Shown here piece by piece: positions 1 to 6,727 of a stretch of DNA of 17,490 nucleotides (positions within the stretch are counted from its first letter, which is position 1; each line of letters opens with the position of its first letter). Under the pieces are notes generated by a model. It searched no databases. It saw only the letters and a program-made list of their open reading frames with translations, and was not told the DNA's origin. The stretch lies in contig NZ_SVCB01000117.1 of NCBI RefSeq assembly GCF_015058545.1, forward strand, positions 1 through 17,490, read 5' to 3'. The DNA comes from Veillonella sp. Lineage in GTDB: Bacteria; Bacillota; Negativicutes; Veillonellales; Veillonellaceae. Both the position numbers and the translations under genes were made by a program.

Positions 1-437
1 AGGCGGCGATGCCGGCGGTAGATGCGGATGGCTATCCTTTACATTGGGTAGGTTCTTTGCCAATCTGGGAAAACTTTAAGATGTGTATGACTAAAAAATA
101 CTTTACCATCCAAGGGCGTGCTACACGGGGGGAGTATTGGAAGTTTTCTTTGGTGCATTATGTGATTGTAATTGTTGCTGCGCTAATTGGCGCAATTCTC
201 GATTCCAGTGAAATTGTTGACGGGGTGCTCAGTTTATTGAGTATAGTTTTGTTTATGCCGTCATTAGCTGTGATGGTTCGACGACTTCATGATACCAATC
301 GTAGTGCCTGGTGGTTAATACTCATTTTAATTCCGGTTATAGGTACTATCGCAGGTATCGTTTTAATGCTTTTAAAAAGCAATCCGTTGCCGAATAAATA
401 TGGTCCATTGCCTGATTACAGCAATTATCAGGGGTAA
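1..437 (+). CDS. DUF805 membrane protein, 5'-truncated by window edge
   Basis: The C-terminal part of a small integral membrane protein of the DUF805 family. The frame is open back to the window edge, so the first visible ATG (position 9) is probably internal. The text around GYPLHWVGSLPIWENF matches the same stretch of the complete paralogue at 5485-6195, where it follows a zinc ribbon and linker, so this protein probably had that architecture too. Visible family traits are the RATRGEYWKF segment before the first helix, at least three hydrophobic segments, the VRRLHDTNRSAWW loop and the C-terminal YGPLPDYSNY. The family has no firmly assigned biochemical function. A complex terminator follows the stop codon. 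Confidence 0.85.
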   Translation, partial: AAMPAVDADGYPLHWVGSLPIWENFKMCMTKKYFTIQGRATRGEYWKFSLVHYVIVIVAALIGAILDSSEIVDGVLSLLSIVLFMPSLAVMVRRLHDTNRSAWWLILILIPVIGTIAGIVLMLLKSNPLPNKYGPLPDYSNYQG

Positions 438-483
438 TCGTGAGCAATTATTTAGTCATGTAAATTTTACGCGTTGAATTTAT

Positions 484-563
484 AAAACAGTCATAGGCTT
501 TGATGAGACAGGCTTTTCAAAAGTTCGTGAAAAGGTGAGCTCAAAGCTCATGGCTGTTTTTTT
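484..563 (+). terminator. Branched intrinsic terminator after the first DUF805 gene
   Basis: An 11-bp outer stem pairs AAAACAGTCAT (484-494) with ATGGCTGTTTT (550-560), with one G-U pair, running into a T tract ending at 563. Inside it are two smaller hairpins: CTTTTCA with TGAAAAG, and TGAGCT (536-541) with AGCTCA (545-550), which partly competes with the outer stem. The position just after a stop codon and the T tract support termination; the branched form is unusual. Confidence 0.5.
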
Positions 564-588
564 GTATACAAAAATGATTGAAAAAGTA

Positions 589-597
589 TGTTAAAAT
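589..597 (+). promoter_or_regulatory. Possible extended -10 promoter for zinc-ribbon DUF805 gene
   Basis: TGTTAAAAT has the TGn extension and a TAAAAT hexamer about 97 bases before the next start codon and just after a terminator. No good -35 hexamer sits at the right distance, so this is tentative. Confidence 0.3.
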
Positions 598-693
598 AGA
601 ATAAGAGATAGAGACGACTCATAAGCAGTCGTTTAATACTGATAGTTTATTGCCGATTTCGTGTTTTGTTAAATCGGTAGCAGGAGGAGTAGT

Positions 694-1257
694 ATGTATT
701 GTAGTCATTGTGGTAAAGAGCTGTCGGCGGAAGACAGATTTTGTCCTAATTGTGGGCAAATGAGAGTCGCTTCGACCGTACCGGTAGTAGCAAATCATCA
801 GAAGAGTTCGCTGGAATTCACTAAAAATATAAAACTATGCCTTATTGAAAAGTACTGTACCATTGAAGGGCGTGCTACCCGCGGTGAGTACTGGAAGTTT
901 ATGTTATTTGTAGGACTATTAATCCTTGTAGTTGAATTTCCGTTGATATTTATTACCGGAATGTTTATGAATGCAGCCGATTCCAATGTGCCGTTCTTCT
1001 TTTTCTTTTTTATCAGCGTAGCCGGTTGGCTAGCCTTGTTTCCACCTATTATTACCTGTGAAATACGGCGTTATCATGATACCGGCTTCAGCGGTTGGTG
1101 GTATTTCTTACATCTTATTCCGGGCGGTAGTTTGATTCTCTTTGTTTTTACACTCTTGCCAAGTCAGATGTATGAAAATGAGTATGGGCCGTTGCCGGAT
1201 TATACAGATCATGTAAGTAAAAAGTGGTTCAACAATAAGAAGATTTCAGATATATAA
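694..1257 (+). CDS. Zinc-ribbon DUF805 membrane protein
   Basis: A 187-residue protein. It opens with a zinc ribbon (residues 1-22) of two CxxC pairs, CSHC and CPNC, then a short linker and a DUF805 membrane domain from about residue 45. The membrane domain has the RATRGEYWKF motif, about four hydrophobic segments, the RRYHDTGFSGWWY loop and a YGPLPDY tail. The start is supported by AGGAGG eight bases upstream. Zinc-ribbon DUF805 proteins are common in Firmicutes but have no established role; the ribbon presumably sits on the cytoplasmic side. The gene stands alone between a terminator upstream and a strong terminator downstream. It is a paralogue of the genes at 1-437 and 5485-6195. Confidence 0.88.
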   Translation: MYCSHCGKELSAEDRFCPNCGQMRVASTVPVVANHQKSSLEFTKNIKLCLIEKYCTIEGRATRGEYWKFMLFVGLLILVVEFPLIFITGMFMNAADSNVPFFFFFFISVAGWLALFPPIITCEIRRYHDTGFSGWWYFLHLIPGGSLILFVFTLLPSQMYENEYGPLPDYTDHVSKKWFNNKKISDI

Positions 1258-1306
1258 GATATTTTGTGCTGTTTCTACCTTATAGGACAAATTGTGTTGG
1301 TTTTTA

Positions 1307-1347
1307 GGCCGATAAGATTAGTAGTTAACTAGTCTTATCGGTCTTTT
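1307..1347 (+). terminator. Strong intrinsic terminator of the 694-1257 gene
   Basis: A stem of about 16 bp, 1307-1322 with 1328-1343 including two G-U pairs, with a five-base loop, followed by TTTT. It lies 50 bases after the stop codon. Confidence 0.85.
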
Positions 1348-1358
1348 AAAATGAATGC

Positions 1359-1391
1359 AAAAAGCGATGGACTCCGCGTCCATCGCTTTTT
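1359..1391 (-). terminator. Bidirectional terminator, mainly for the small minus-strand gene
   Basis: A perfect 14-bp stem (1359-1372 with 1378-1391) with a five-base loop. It is flanked by AAAAA on one side and TTTTT on the other, so it can terminate on both strands. On the minus strand it lies about 30 bases after the stop of the 55-residue gene. Confidence 0.8.
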
Positions 1392-1421
1392 AGGATTTTT
1401 ACTCGGTATGTAGTTAATGAA

Positions 1422-1589
1422 TTACTCTTCTGCGTTTTTCGAAGTGAAAGAACGATAGAGGTAGTAAACAAAACCGCAAAGTAAGAGAATGGATACAACC
1501 ATGAAGCCTACTTTAAATGCAAATACCATCATTTTGAAGGAAATATACATAAATAAGCCGGCTAACAATAACATAATTAAAGATTTCAT
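1422..1589 (-). CDS. Small two-helix membrane protein, 55 aa
   Basis: A 55-residue protein starting MKSLIMLLLAGLF and ending SKNAEE. It is almost entirely hydrophobic from residue 3 to 44, read as two transmembrane helices separated by a single Lys-containing turn near residue 26, with a short charged C-terminal tail. It is supported as a real gene by four things: GGGAGA eight bases before the ATG, a promoter upstream at 1739-1767, a strong terminator downstream, and a reading frame free of rare features. I do not recognise the family and assign no function. It is an isolated single-gene unit on the opposite strand to the DUF805 gene. It could be a conserved small membrane protein of this lineage. 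Confidence 0.7.
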   Translation of the reverse strand: MKSLIMLLLAGLFMYISFKMMVFAFKVGFMVVSILLLCGFVYYLYRSFTSKNAEE

Positions 1590-1738
1590 TCTAAAAGTCT
1601 CCCAACTGTTTAAATTTCATTGATAAATAAGTGCAAAATACAAGCAAGGCATCGGTTTGTAACAGAATATATGATGCAGTCGATTATTGGCTTGATTATT
1701 GTGCTCTATATAAGCACATTGCTTGCTATTACTGTTTT

Positions 1739-1767
1739 ATTATAGCAAATCTAAAAGTAAATCGCAA
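1739..1767 (-). promoter_or_regulatory. Promoter of the small membrane protein gene
   Basis: Read on the minus strand: -35 TTGCGA (1762-1767), a 17-base spacer, and -10 TATAAT (1739-1744) with the TGn extension (TGCTATAAT). The predicted transcript starts near 1732, giving a leader of about 140 bases. Confidence 0.6.
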
Positions 1768-1843
1768 TATTTCGATATATGATGATTTGTTTTGGATACA
1801 TTCTTTTGAAGAATATATCCATACTTCGTCCATTAATGAGAAA

Positions 1844-1873
1844 TGACCGCCAATTCATATTAATTGACGGTCA
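1844..1873 (-). terminator. Hairpin after the ADP-ribosylglycohydrolase gene
   Basis: A 12-bp inverted repeat with one mismatch, TGACCG(C)CAATT with AATTG(A)CGGTCA, about 45 bases after the minus-strand stop. The following T tract is broken, so it may be a weak terminator or an mRNA-end stabiliser. Confidence 0.45.
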
Positions 1874-1916
1874 CTATTAATTGTTAATTCTTCCTAAGAA
1901 AAATTTTTAGTGTATT

Positions 1917-2732
1917 CTATTTTTTCGGCTGTTTCGGAAAAATAAAGGTTTTTTCAAATTCACAGAACAGCTTTAAGAGTGGCGTATCTAAGTAAGACAA
2001 GGCGGTATCACCAATTTCTCGCGGAATTCCGAAGAACGGTTCAGCAATAGAGCCGGCAATGGCTGCCAAGGTATCGCTGTCGCCGCCGATGGAAATGGCA
2101 TTACGAATGGTATCTTCAAAGTCGTTACCTTCAAGAAAGGCTACGACGGCTTGCGGTACCGTTCCTTTACAACTGCCTTGAAATGTGTAGGTAGGACGAA
2201 TTCTGTCAATGGTAAAGTTCAAATCGTAATAATTATCTTGTACAAATTTGCGAATATCCTCTTTGGAAGCACCGGTGCGTGCTAAATAAATGGCACCGGC
2301 CGTAGCTTGCGCGCCGGCAATACCGTCTGGGTGGTTATGAGTGACAGCTGTTACGGTGTGAGCTAAATTAAGGACTTCTTCTAAGCTGTCGCCGGCGTAG
2401 GCACAGCCGCTGACGCGCATGGCCGCACCGTTCCCAAAACTGTTGTATGGTTTTGGGTCTTTTTCATAGAGCCATTGGTAAAACATGCCGCCATAGTCGT
2501 AATTAGGACCATGATAAGCTCGTCCCAGAATACGCATTGACATTACGGTTGTTTGAGCTAGCTTTTCAGGGGGAGCCGTAGCAGCCTTTAATAAAGCATT
2601 ACCAATGGCTATGGTCATCACGGAATCATCGGTAGCATGACAAGGGGGTTTAAAAAGTTCAAATTCTTTAGACTTCAGATTGTCCCATTCAAAACGGGAG
2701 CCTACAATGTCGCCTACAATTGCACCTAACAT
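1917..2732 (-). CDS. ADP-ribosylglycohydrolase family protein (DraG-like)
   Basis: A 271-residue soluble enzyme of the ADP-ribosylglycohydrolase family, which removes ADP-ribose from proteins or small molecules using two magnesium ions. The metal-binding signatures are present: GAIVGDIVGSRFEW at the N-terminus, TDDS at 34-37, THNHPDG at 131-137 and GGDSDTLAAIAG at 216-227. Length is usual for the single-domain family. The start is set by AGGAGG eight bases upstream. It is transcribed alone from a promoter near 2820, away from the envelope operon at 3039. The actual substrate cannot be read from sequence: relatives act on ADP-ribosyl-arginine, ADP-ribosylated dinitrogenase reductase, or free ADP-ribose derivatives. 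No partner ADP-ribosyltransferase gene is in the window. Confidence 0.93.
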   Translation of the reverse strand: MLGAIVGDIVGSRFEWDNLKSKEFELFKPPCHATDDSVMTIAIGNALLKAATAPPEKLAQTTVMSMRILGRAYHGPNYDYGGMFYQWLYEKDPKPYNSFGNGAAMRVSGCAYAGDSLEEVLNLAHTVTAVTHNHPDGIAGAQATAGAIYLARTGASKEDIRKFVQDNYYDLNFTIDRIRPTYTFQGSCKGTVPQAVVAFLEGNDFEDTIRNAISIGGDSDTLAAIAGSIAEPFFGIPREIGDTALSYLDTPLLKLFCEFEKTFIFPKQPKK

Positions 2733-2819
2733 AGTATACGCCTCCTCATTCCAACACCTAATTCAATTAAAAAATAATGAATATTCAGGTTAAAAACCAT
2801 AAAATTTCATTAGGCTTAT

Positions 2820-2828
2820 ATTATACCA
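2820..2828 (-). promoter_or_regulatory. Extended -10 promoter of the glycohydrolase gene
   Basis: The minus strand reads TGGTATAAT, a perfect -10 with the TGn extension, about 90 bases before the start codon. The hexamer 17 bases further upstream (TATTTA) is poor, as is common for extended -10 promoters. Confidence 0.55.
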
Positions 2829-2936
2829 TATGTTTTTTTACTTAAATATAGAGTCAAAGTTCAACGGATTTTATCAAGATACTTGAAACGTGATTATAAA
2901 ATGAAGTCGTGAAAAGTTAAAAGAGGGAAACTTTCA

Positions 2937-2965
2937 TTGCGTGTGGAACTCTTTATTTATAGAGT
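2937..2965 (+). promoter_or_regulatory. Possible promoter of the 3039-6195 operon
   Basis: TTGCGT, 17 bases, then TAGAGT, ending about 73 bases before the first start codon. Both hexamers are only partial matches, so the call is tentative. Confidence 0.35.
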
Positions 2966-3038
2966 GATGCTTTAAAAGGGAGCAATTTAATTTTTAGGTA
3001 AATGGTTTAAGGGGGTTAGTTAATCGGGGAGTGATGGG

Positions 3039-3617
3039 ATGAATTATTGGAATCTAATACGGCGAATTCTTATCGGGTGTTTAATCATGGCTTCGGCATC
3101 TATAATGGTTTCCACAAATAGTGTGGATACAGTTTTTGAACAGGCCAAACGATGGGTTGGTTATTGGGAGCAGGGGAAGCAGGCCTTAGGTTTAAAATCC
3201 GAGTCAAAGGAGGTAGCATCAGAGTCGGGCGTTGCCGGTGAAGCGAAAGCCACGTCAAAGGATGTGCTGGCAATCGAGGAGCTTAAAGGAGCGCTGACTT
3301 CGTTTGTAAATTATCATTTGTTTTTTACGGAGCATGAGTATGCCCGTGCGTATCAATTGCTTTCCGATAATTATCAGTTATATGTGGCCGGTAATTATGA
3401 GACATGGGTTAACAGCTTTAGCGCAACCAAAGGCGTTGTCGTATCTTCAATGGATTTAGTTTCACAAACCGAGGATACGATTATCATTAAATACACATTA
3501 CATAAGTTGGTCGATGAAGGTAACGATACGGTGCGTAGGGAATTTGCCGGTGAAGCGACACTGCGCAAAGAGGGGCCCGTATGGCTAATCGATGAGCTTA
3601 AAGAACAACCGTTGTAG
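3039..3617 (+). CDS. Membrane-anchored protein with NTF2-like C-terminal domain (paralogue 1)
   Basis: A 192-residue protein of no recognised family name. It has an N-terminal hydrophobic segment at about residues 8-25 (signal anchor or uncleaved signal), a charged linker at 26-85, then a globular domain from about 90 to the end. The last domain aligns with the C-terminal domain of the next gene: both have AYxLLSxNY, a Trp, then SQTxDTIxIxYTLH and FAGExTxRKxGxxWLID. The alternating helix and strand pattern, with a final WLID strand, suggests an NTF2-like fold (inference). It probably acts outside the cytoplasmic membrane. It is the first gene of an operon with its paralogue and a NagZ-like lipoprotein, which points to an envelope role without proving one. 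Confidence 0.75.
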   Translation: MNYWNLIRRILIGCLIMASASIMVSTNSVDTVFEQAKRWVGYWEQGKQALGLKSESKEVASESGVAGEAKATSKDVLAIEELKGALTSFVNYHLFFTEHEYARAYQLLSDNYQLYVAGNYETWVNSFSATKGVVVSSMDLVSQTEDTIIIKYTLHKLVDEGNDTVRREFAGEATLRKEGPVWLIDELKEQPL

Positions 3618-3633
3618 GGAGGAGGAGGTTAGT

Positions 3634-4260
3634 ATGTATCAACGAAATGACAAGGGACAAATTATTGGGGCTTGTGTACTGGGGGTATTTTTATTTTTTG
3701 GTAATATGTATATGTCCTATGCCAATACGATGAGCGTATTGGAGGAAGCGGCTGATTATGCCGATGAAAGTTATCAGGAACGAAATCAGCAAATACTGGA
3801 TACTAAAAAGGAAGTGACGACCTTTACGCCACAAGGTGTGACAACTACGGAAACCGAAACAGTAACTAAAACGCAACCGGTAGTAAAACCTAAATCGTCC
3901 GATCCAAAAACATTGGCCGCTGACAGTGCTATGAACACCTTTAGAACATATCATCAGATGATTACTGATGGTGATATTTCTAAGGCCTATGATTTGTTAT
4001 CTGAGAATTATAAGCGAGAAGGGGGCAATTCTTTTTATGATTGGTCCATGGGGTATATCAAAACCAAGGAAAGTATAGTGGATTCCATGCGCGTTATTTC
4101 CCAAACAGATGACACTATTGTGATTCAGTATACGTTGCATGCGGAAGACTATACAGGTAATAAGGGCGGCACGGTGGCGAGTAAGTTTGCCGGCGAAGTG
4201 ACGATGCGTAAACAAGGGTCGGGCTGGCTTATTGATGATATGTCGGCCCGTAAAATTTAG
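3634..4260 (+). CDS. Membrane-anchored protein with NTF2-like C-terminal domain (paralogue 2)
   Basis: A 208-residue protein. The start at 3634 is chosen over an in-frame ATG at 3592 because GGAGGAGG lies just before it and the earlier start would overlap the previous gene. It has one hydrophobic helix at about residues 9-27 and a Gln/Glu-rich stretch. A Thr-rich linker follows (TTTETETVTKT near residues 70-80), then a C-terminal domain from about residue 100 homologous to that of the preceding gene (SQTDDTIVIQYTLH, FAGEVTMRKQG, WLIDD). Sixteen bases separate the two genes, and fifteen separate this one from the glycosidase, so they are co-transcribed. The function is unknown; the tandem pair looks like an old duplication with divergent N-termini. 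Confidence 0.75.
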   Translation: MYQRNDKGQIIGACVLGVFLFFGNMYMSYANTMSVLEEAADYADESYQERNQQILDTKKEVTTFTPQGVTTTETETVTKTQPVVKPKSSDPKTLAADSAMNTFRTYHQMITDGDISKAYDLLSENYKREGGNSFYDWSMGYIKTKESIVDSMRVISQTDDTIVIQYTLHAEDYTGNKGGTVASKFAGEVTMRKQGSGWLIDDMSARKI

Positions 4261-4275
4261 AAGTGAGGCGAATTA

Positions 4276-5433
4276 ATGAAAGAAAGAAAATGGCTTAGGC
4301 GGCTTGGAATTTTAATGGCTTTGCTCATAGCGTTAGTAGTTATGGCGGGGTGTGGCTCTGATACAAAGCCCCAGGCTAAGGAAGAAATTTGGCAAAAGAC
4401 GGATTTGACGGCCAAGCAAAAGGTAGACTCATTACTTGAGGCCATGAGTGATGAAGAAAAAGTCGGTCAGCTGATTTTATTCGGCATGCAAGGGACTCAG
4501 GTAAATGACGATGTGCGCTATATGCTGAGTGAATACAAAATGGGCGGCATTATTTTATTCGATCGTAACATGGAATCTAAAGCACAAGTTTCCGGCTTAA
4601 TCCAAGACTTACAAAAAACGGCTCGTCAAAGTGAAAAAGCACCGCTTTTCGTGGCGGTAGATCAGGAAGGGGGCTGGGTGGCGCGCCTGAGCAGTGAGCT
4701 CGTAAAAGTACCGGCTGCCGAACAGCTGGGGCAAGGTACACCGGCGGAAGCCGCAAAACTGGCATTATCAAGCGGTAAAGAGTTAAAATCATTAGGTTTT
4801 AATGTGAACTTTGCGCTGGTTGCCGATTTGGGCCTTGCCGATGAACGCTCTTACGGTACCAACGCGGCTGAAGTCATACCTTTTGTGGAAGCCGTAGGTA
4901 AAGCCTATCATGAGGCGGGACTTATTTATTCGTTAAAGCATTTTCCGGGCATCGGCCGCACAGTGACGGATTTACATAAAGAAGGAAACACGATTGACGC
5001 ATCAGCCGATGAATTATGGGCTACCGATTTAAAACCGTTTGAAACAGTGATACAAGCGGTGAATAACGACGACTATATGGTCATGGTTTCTCATGCGGTA
5101 TACAGCAATCTCGATGATACCATGCCGGCCAGCTTATCTAAGGTTATTATGCAAGATATTTTACGTCAAAAACTGGGCTATAAAGGTGTCATCATTACGG
5201 ATGATATGGAAATGGGTGCCGTTGCCAATCATTACAGTTTTGGCGATATGAGTGTAAAAGCTATCAATGCCGGTGTGGATATCGTGCTCATCGGTCAGGA
5301 ATATGACCACGCCATCGAAGGGTACAATGCCATTTTAAAGGCTGTACGCAGTGGTGACATAGCGAAGGAACGCTTAAATGATGCGGTGCGTCATGTGTTA
5401 TTGCTAAAGCTTAGCCACAATTTGGAGTGGTAA
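4276..5433 (+). CDS. NagZ-like beta-N-acetylhexosaminidase lipoprotein (GH3)
   Basis: A 385-residue glycoside hydrolase family 3 protein, expected to remove terminal beta-N-acetylglucosamine from muropeptides or related glycans. Residues 1-26 form a lipoprotein signal with lipobox VMAGC (Cys26), so it should be tethered outside the cytoplasmic membrane. Visible catalytic features are DQEGG at 129-133, substrate-binding KHFPG at 221-225, and the D-x-H pair D232 and H234 typical of NagZ. The nucleophile segment ITDDMEMGA has the likely nucleophile Asp309. The residue after DQEGG is Trp134 where Arg is usual. Length fits a single GH3 barrel without the extra C-terminal domain seen in some Bacillus NagZ. 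It sits in an operon after the two anchored paralogues. A role in peptidoglycan turnover is the best inference. Confidence 0.9.
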   Translation: MKERKWLRRLGILMALLIALVVMAGCGSDTKPQAKEEIWQKTDLTAKQKVDSLLEAMSDEEKVGQLILFGMQGTQVNDDVRYMLSEYKMGGIILFDRNMESKAQVSGLIQDLQKTARQSEKAPLFVAVDQEGGWVARLSSELVKVPAAEQLGQGTPAEAAKLALSSGKELKSLGFNVNFALVADLGLADERSYGTNAAEVIPFVEAVGKAYHEAGLIYSLKHFPGIGRTVTDLHKEGNTIDASADELWATDLKPFETVIQAVNNDDYMVMVSHAVYSNLDDTMPASLSKVIMQDILRQKLGYKGVIITDDMEMGAVANHYSFGDMSVKAINAGVDIVLIGQEYDHAIEGYNAILKAVRSGDIAKERLNDAVRHVLLLKLSHNLEW

Positions 5434-5484
5434 GTGGAGTAAGGGATAAATAGAAATAGGGGATAAGGTAAAGGAGCGATAGAT

Positions 5485-6195
5485 ATGTATTGTACAAAAT
5501 GTGGAGCTAAGCTTAGTGAAAACAGTCGGTTTTGTGCTCAATGCGGCACGGCGGTGGGGCATGTGGTAACACCGGAAGTGAGTGAACCGGCGCAGCCGAA
5601 TAAAGAGCATCAATCAGAACAGTTCAAAGAAAACAGTCAATTTAATAAGCCTGTGTATGTGGAAGACACGGCACCGGAAGCTCCGGCTGAAGCAAGTCGT
5701 GTTGATAATCAGGTGCCGGCGGCTAAGCCGCAAAGTAGTAATACACACTATGCCAACTGGGAGAATGGGGAAGGTTATCCGGCTAATTGGGTTGGTTCCT
5801 TATCGTTAATCGATAATTATATTATGTGCCTTAAAGATAAATATGCTGATTTCAGAGGGCGAGCTACGCGCAGTGAATTTTGGCGCTTTGTATTGGCGCA
5901 ATGGGTGGTTGGCTCCTTGTTAACGCTTATTTTTAGCATGATTTCAGACTATGGCAGTATTATAAGCAGTGTAATCGGACTTGCTTTTATCATACCGTCC
6001 ATAGCCGTACAGGTACGGCGGCTCCATGATATCGGTCGTACGGGCTGGTGGTATTTAATCGTATTTGTACCATTTGGTGTTATCGTTCTGTTAATTTTCA
6101 GCATACAGCAGAGTCAACCGGAAACGAATCAATATGGGCCGTTGCCGGATTATTCGAATTATCAGAAGCCAACGCTTTTTGGCCGTAATTTTTAA
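5485..6195 (+). CDS. Zinc-ribbon DUF805 membrane protein
   Basis: A 236-residue protein. Residues 1-20 form a zinc ribbon (CTKC and CAQC pairs). A Pro/Ala/Glu-rich linker of about 70 residues follows, then GYPANWVGSL and a DUF805 membrane domain. That domain has RATRSEFW, several hydrophobic helices, VRRLHDIGRTGWWY and YGPLPDYSNY. AAAGGAG lies just upstream of the ATG. It is the last gene of the operon starting at 3039, 51 bases after the glycosidase. No clear terminator separates it from the leu promoter 28 bases downstream, so read-through into the leu T-box leader is possible. It is the closest paralogue of the truncated protein at the window start. Function unknown. Confidence 0.87.
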   Translation: MYCTKCGAKLSENSRFCAQCGTAVGHVVTPEVSEPAQPNKEHQSEQFKENSQFNKPVYVEDTAPEAPAEASRVDNQVPAAKPQSSNTHYANWENGEGYPANWVGSLSLIDNYIMCLKDKYADFRGRATRSEFWRFVLAQWVVGSLLTLIFSMISDYGSIISSVIGLAFIIPSIAVQVRRLHDIGRTGWWYLIVFVPFGVIVLLIFSIQQSQPETNQYGPLPDYSNYQKPTLFGRNF

Positions 6196-6223
6196 AGGGC
6201 GGTAAATTTTTTAAAAAAATCTC

Positions 6224-6253
6224 TTGACAAAGTATATATGTATGTGCGAAAAT
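6224..6253 (+). promoter_or_regulatory. Promoter of the leu operon
   Basis: A consensus -35 TTGACA (6224-6229), an 18-base spacer and -10 GAAAAT (6248-6253). It lies just before the T-box leader, so the transcript would start near 6260. Confidence 0.65.
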
Positions 6254-6259
6254 AGCAAC

Positions 6260-6499
6260 AATCAAATGAGATATGCGATGAACAGGTATAAAGAACTATT
6301 TAGTTGCTTACAGAGAGTTGCCGGGCGGTGCGAGGCAATAGAACGGATAGTATCGAAACTCGCCTCGGAGCATTGCGGCTGAACCGAAGTAAGCCGTGAC
6401 GGTAGTTCCGTTATAACTACAAGAGAACCAACTAGGGTGGTACCGTGTTATAGTTTATGATGCCCCTGGAACACATTATGTGATTCCGGGGGCTTTTTT
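6260..6499 (+). ncRNA. T-box riboswitch leader, tRNA-Leu (CUC specifier)
   Basis: A complete transcription-attenuating T-box leader. Stem I base pairs GCGATG (6275-6280) with CATTGC (6371-6376); AGG (6284-6286) pairs with CCT (6363-6365). This frames the specifier CTC (6359-6361), a leucine codon. The distal hairpin TTGCC (6318-6322) with GGCAA (6334-6338) carries the loop GGUGCGAG. The T-box motif AGGGTGGTACCGTG is at 6434-6447. Its UGGU bulge would pair with ACCA, matching the A73 discriminator of tRNA-Leu, an independent check on the specifier. Uncharged tRNA-Leu should favour the antiterminator and switch on leuACDB. Confidence 0.93.
6462..6499 (+). terminator. T-box terminator of the leu leader
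   Basis: GCCCCTGGAA (6462-6471) pairs with TTCCGGGGGC (6484-6493), with a short CACA/TGTG apical helix, followed by six T. Formation competes with the antiterminator at 6434-6447. Confidence 0.9.
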
Positions 6500-6627
6500 G
6501 ATAGATGAAACAATAAAAATATTTAAACTTCAAGTCTATACGTTTTAAATATTATAATCTTCAAATCTTCAAGTCTTACATTCATCGATCAAAAGCATAA
6601 CTGTTAATATGACCTATTAATGTATAT

Positions 6628-6673
6628 AACGCCCCTGGACGTACAGTGTGACTGTGCCTCCGGGGGCGTTTTT
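6628..6673 (+). terminator. Second terminator in the leu leader, similar to the T-box terminator
   Basis: AACGCCCCTGGA (6628-6639) pairs with TCCGGGGGCGTT (6659-6670), with an ACAGT/ACTGT apical helix and a T tract ending at 6673. The arms copy those of the T-box terminator 130 bases upstream, but no T-box motif or antiterminator precedes it. It should terminate a fraction of transcripts unless something intervenes. Confidence 0.75.
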
Positions 6674-6727
6674 ATATTATCCGAGTCAAGATTTTTTAAG
6701 AAGAATAGTTTAAAAATAATGGCGCGA

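Larger units (their letters stand above)
1590..1916. other. AT-rich intergenic region
   Basis: This stretch holds the minus-strand promoter at 1739-1767 and the about 140-base leader of the small membrane gene. The leader contains a small hairpin (GTGCT with AGCAC near 1701-1717). The hairpin at 1844-1873 is also here. A 71-codon GTG-started frame at 1631-1846 has no ribosome binding site and a composition like noncoding DNA, so it is not called. Confidence 0.6.
2733..3038. other. Divergent promoter region
   Basis: This region separates the minus-strand glycohydrolase from the plus-strand envelope operon and holds one promoter candidate for each direction (2820-2828 minus, 2937-2965 plus). 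No further gene or clear structured RNA was seen. Confidence 0.6.

Noticed and set aside
1631..1846. 71-codon plus-strand frame starting with GTG
   Set aside because: No ribosome binding site, noncoding-like composition, and it overlaps the promoter and leader of the minus-strand small gene.
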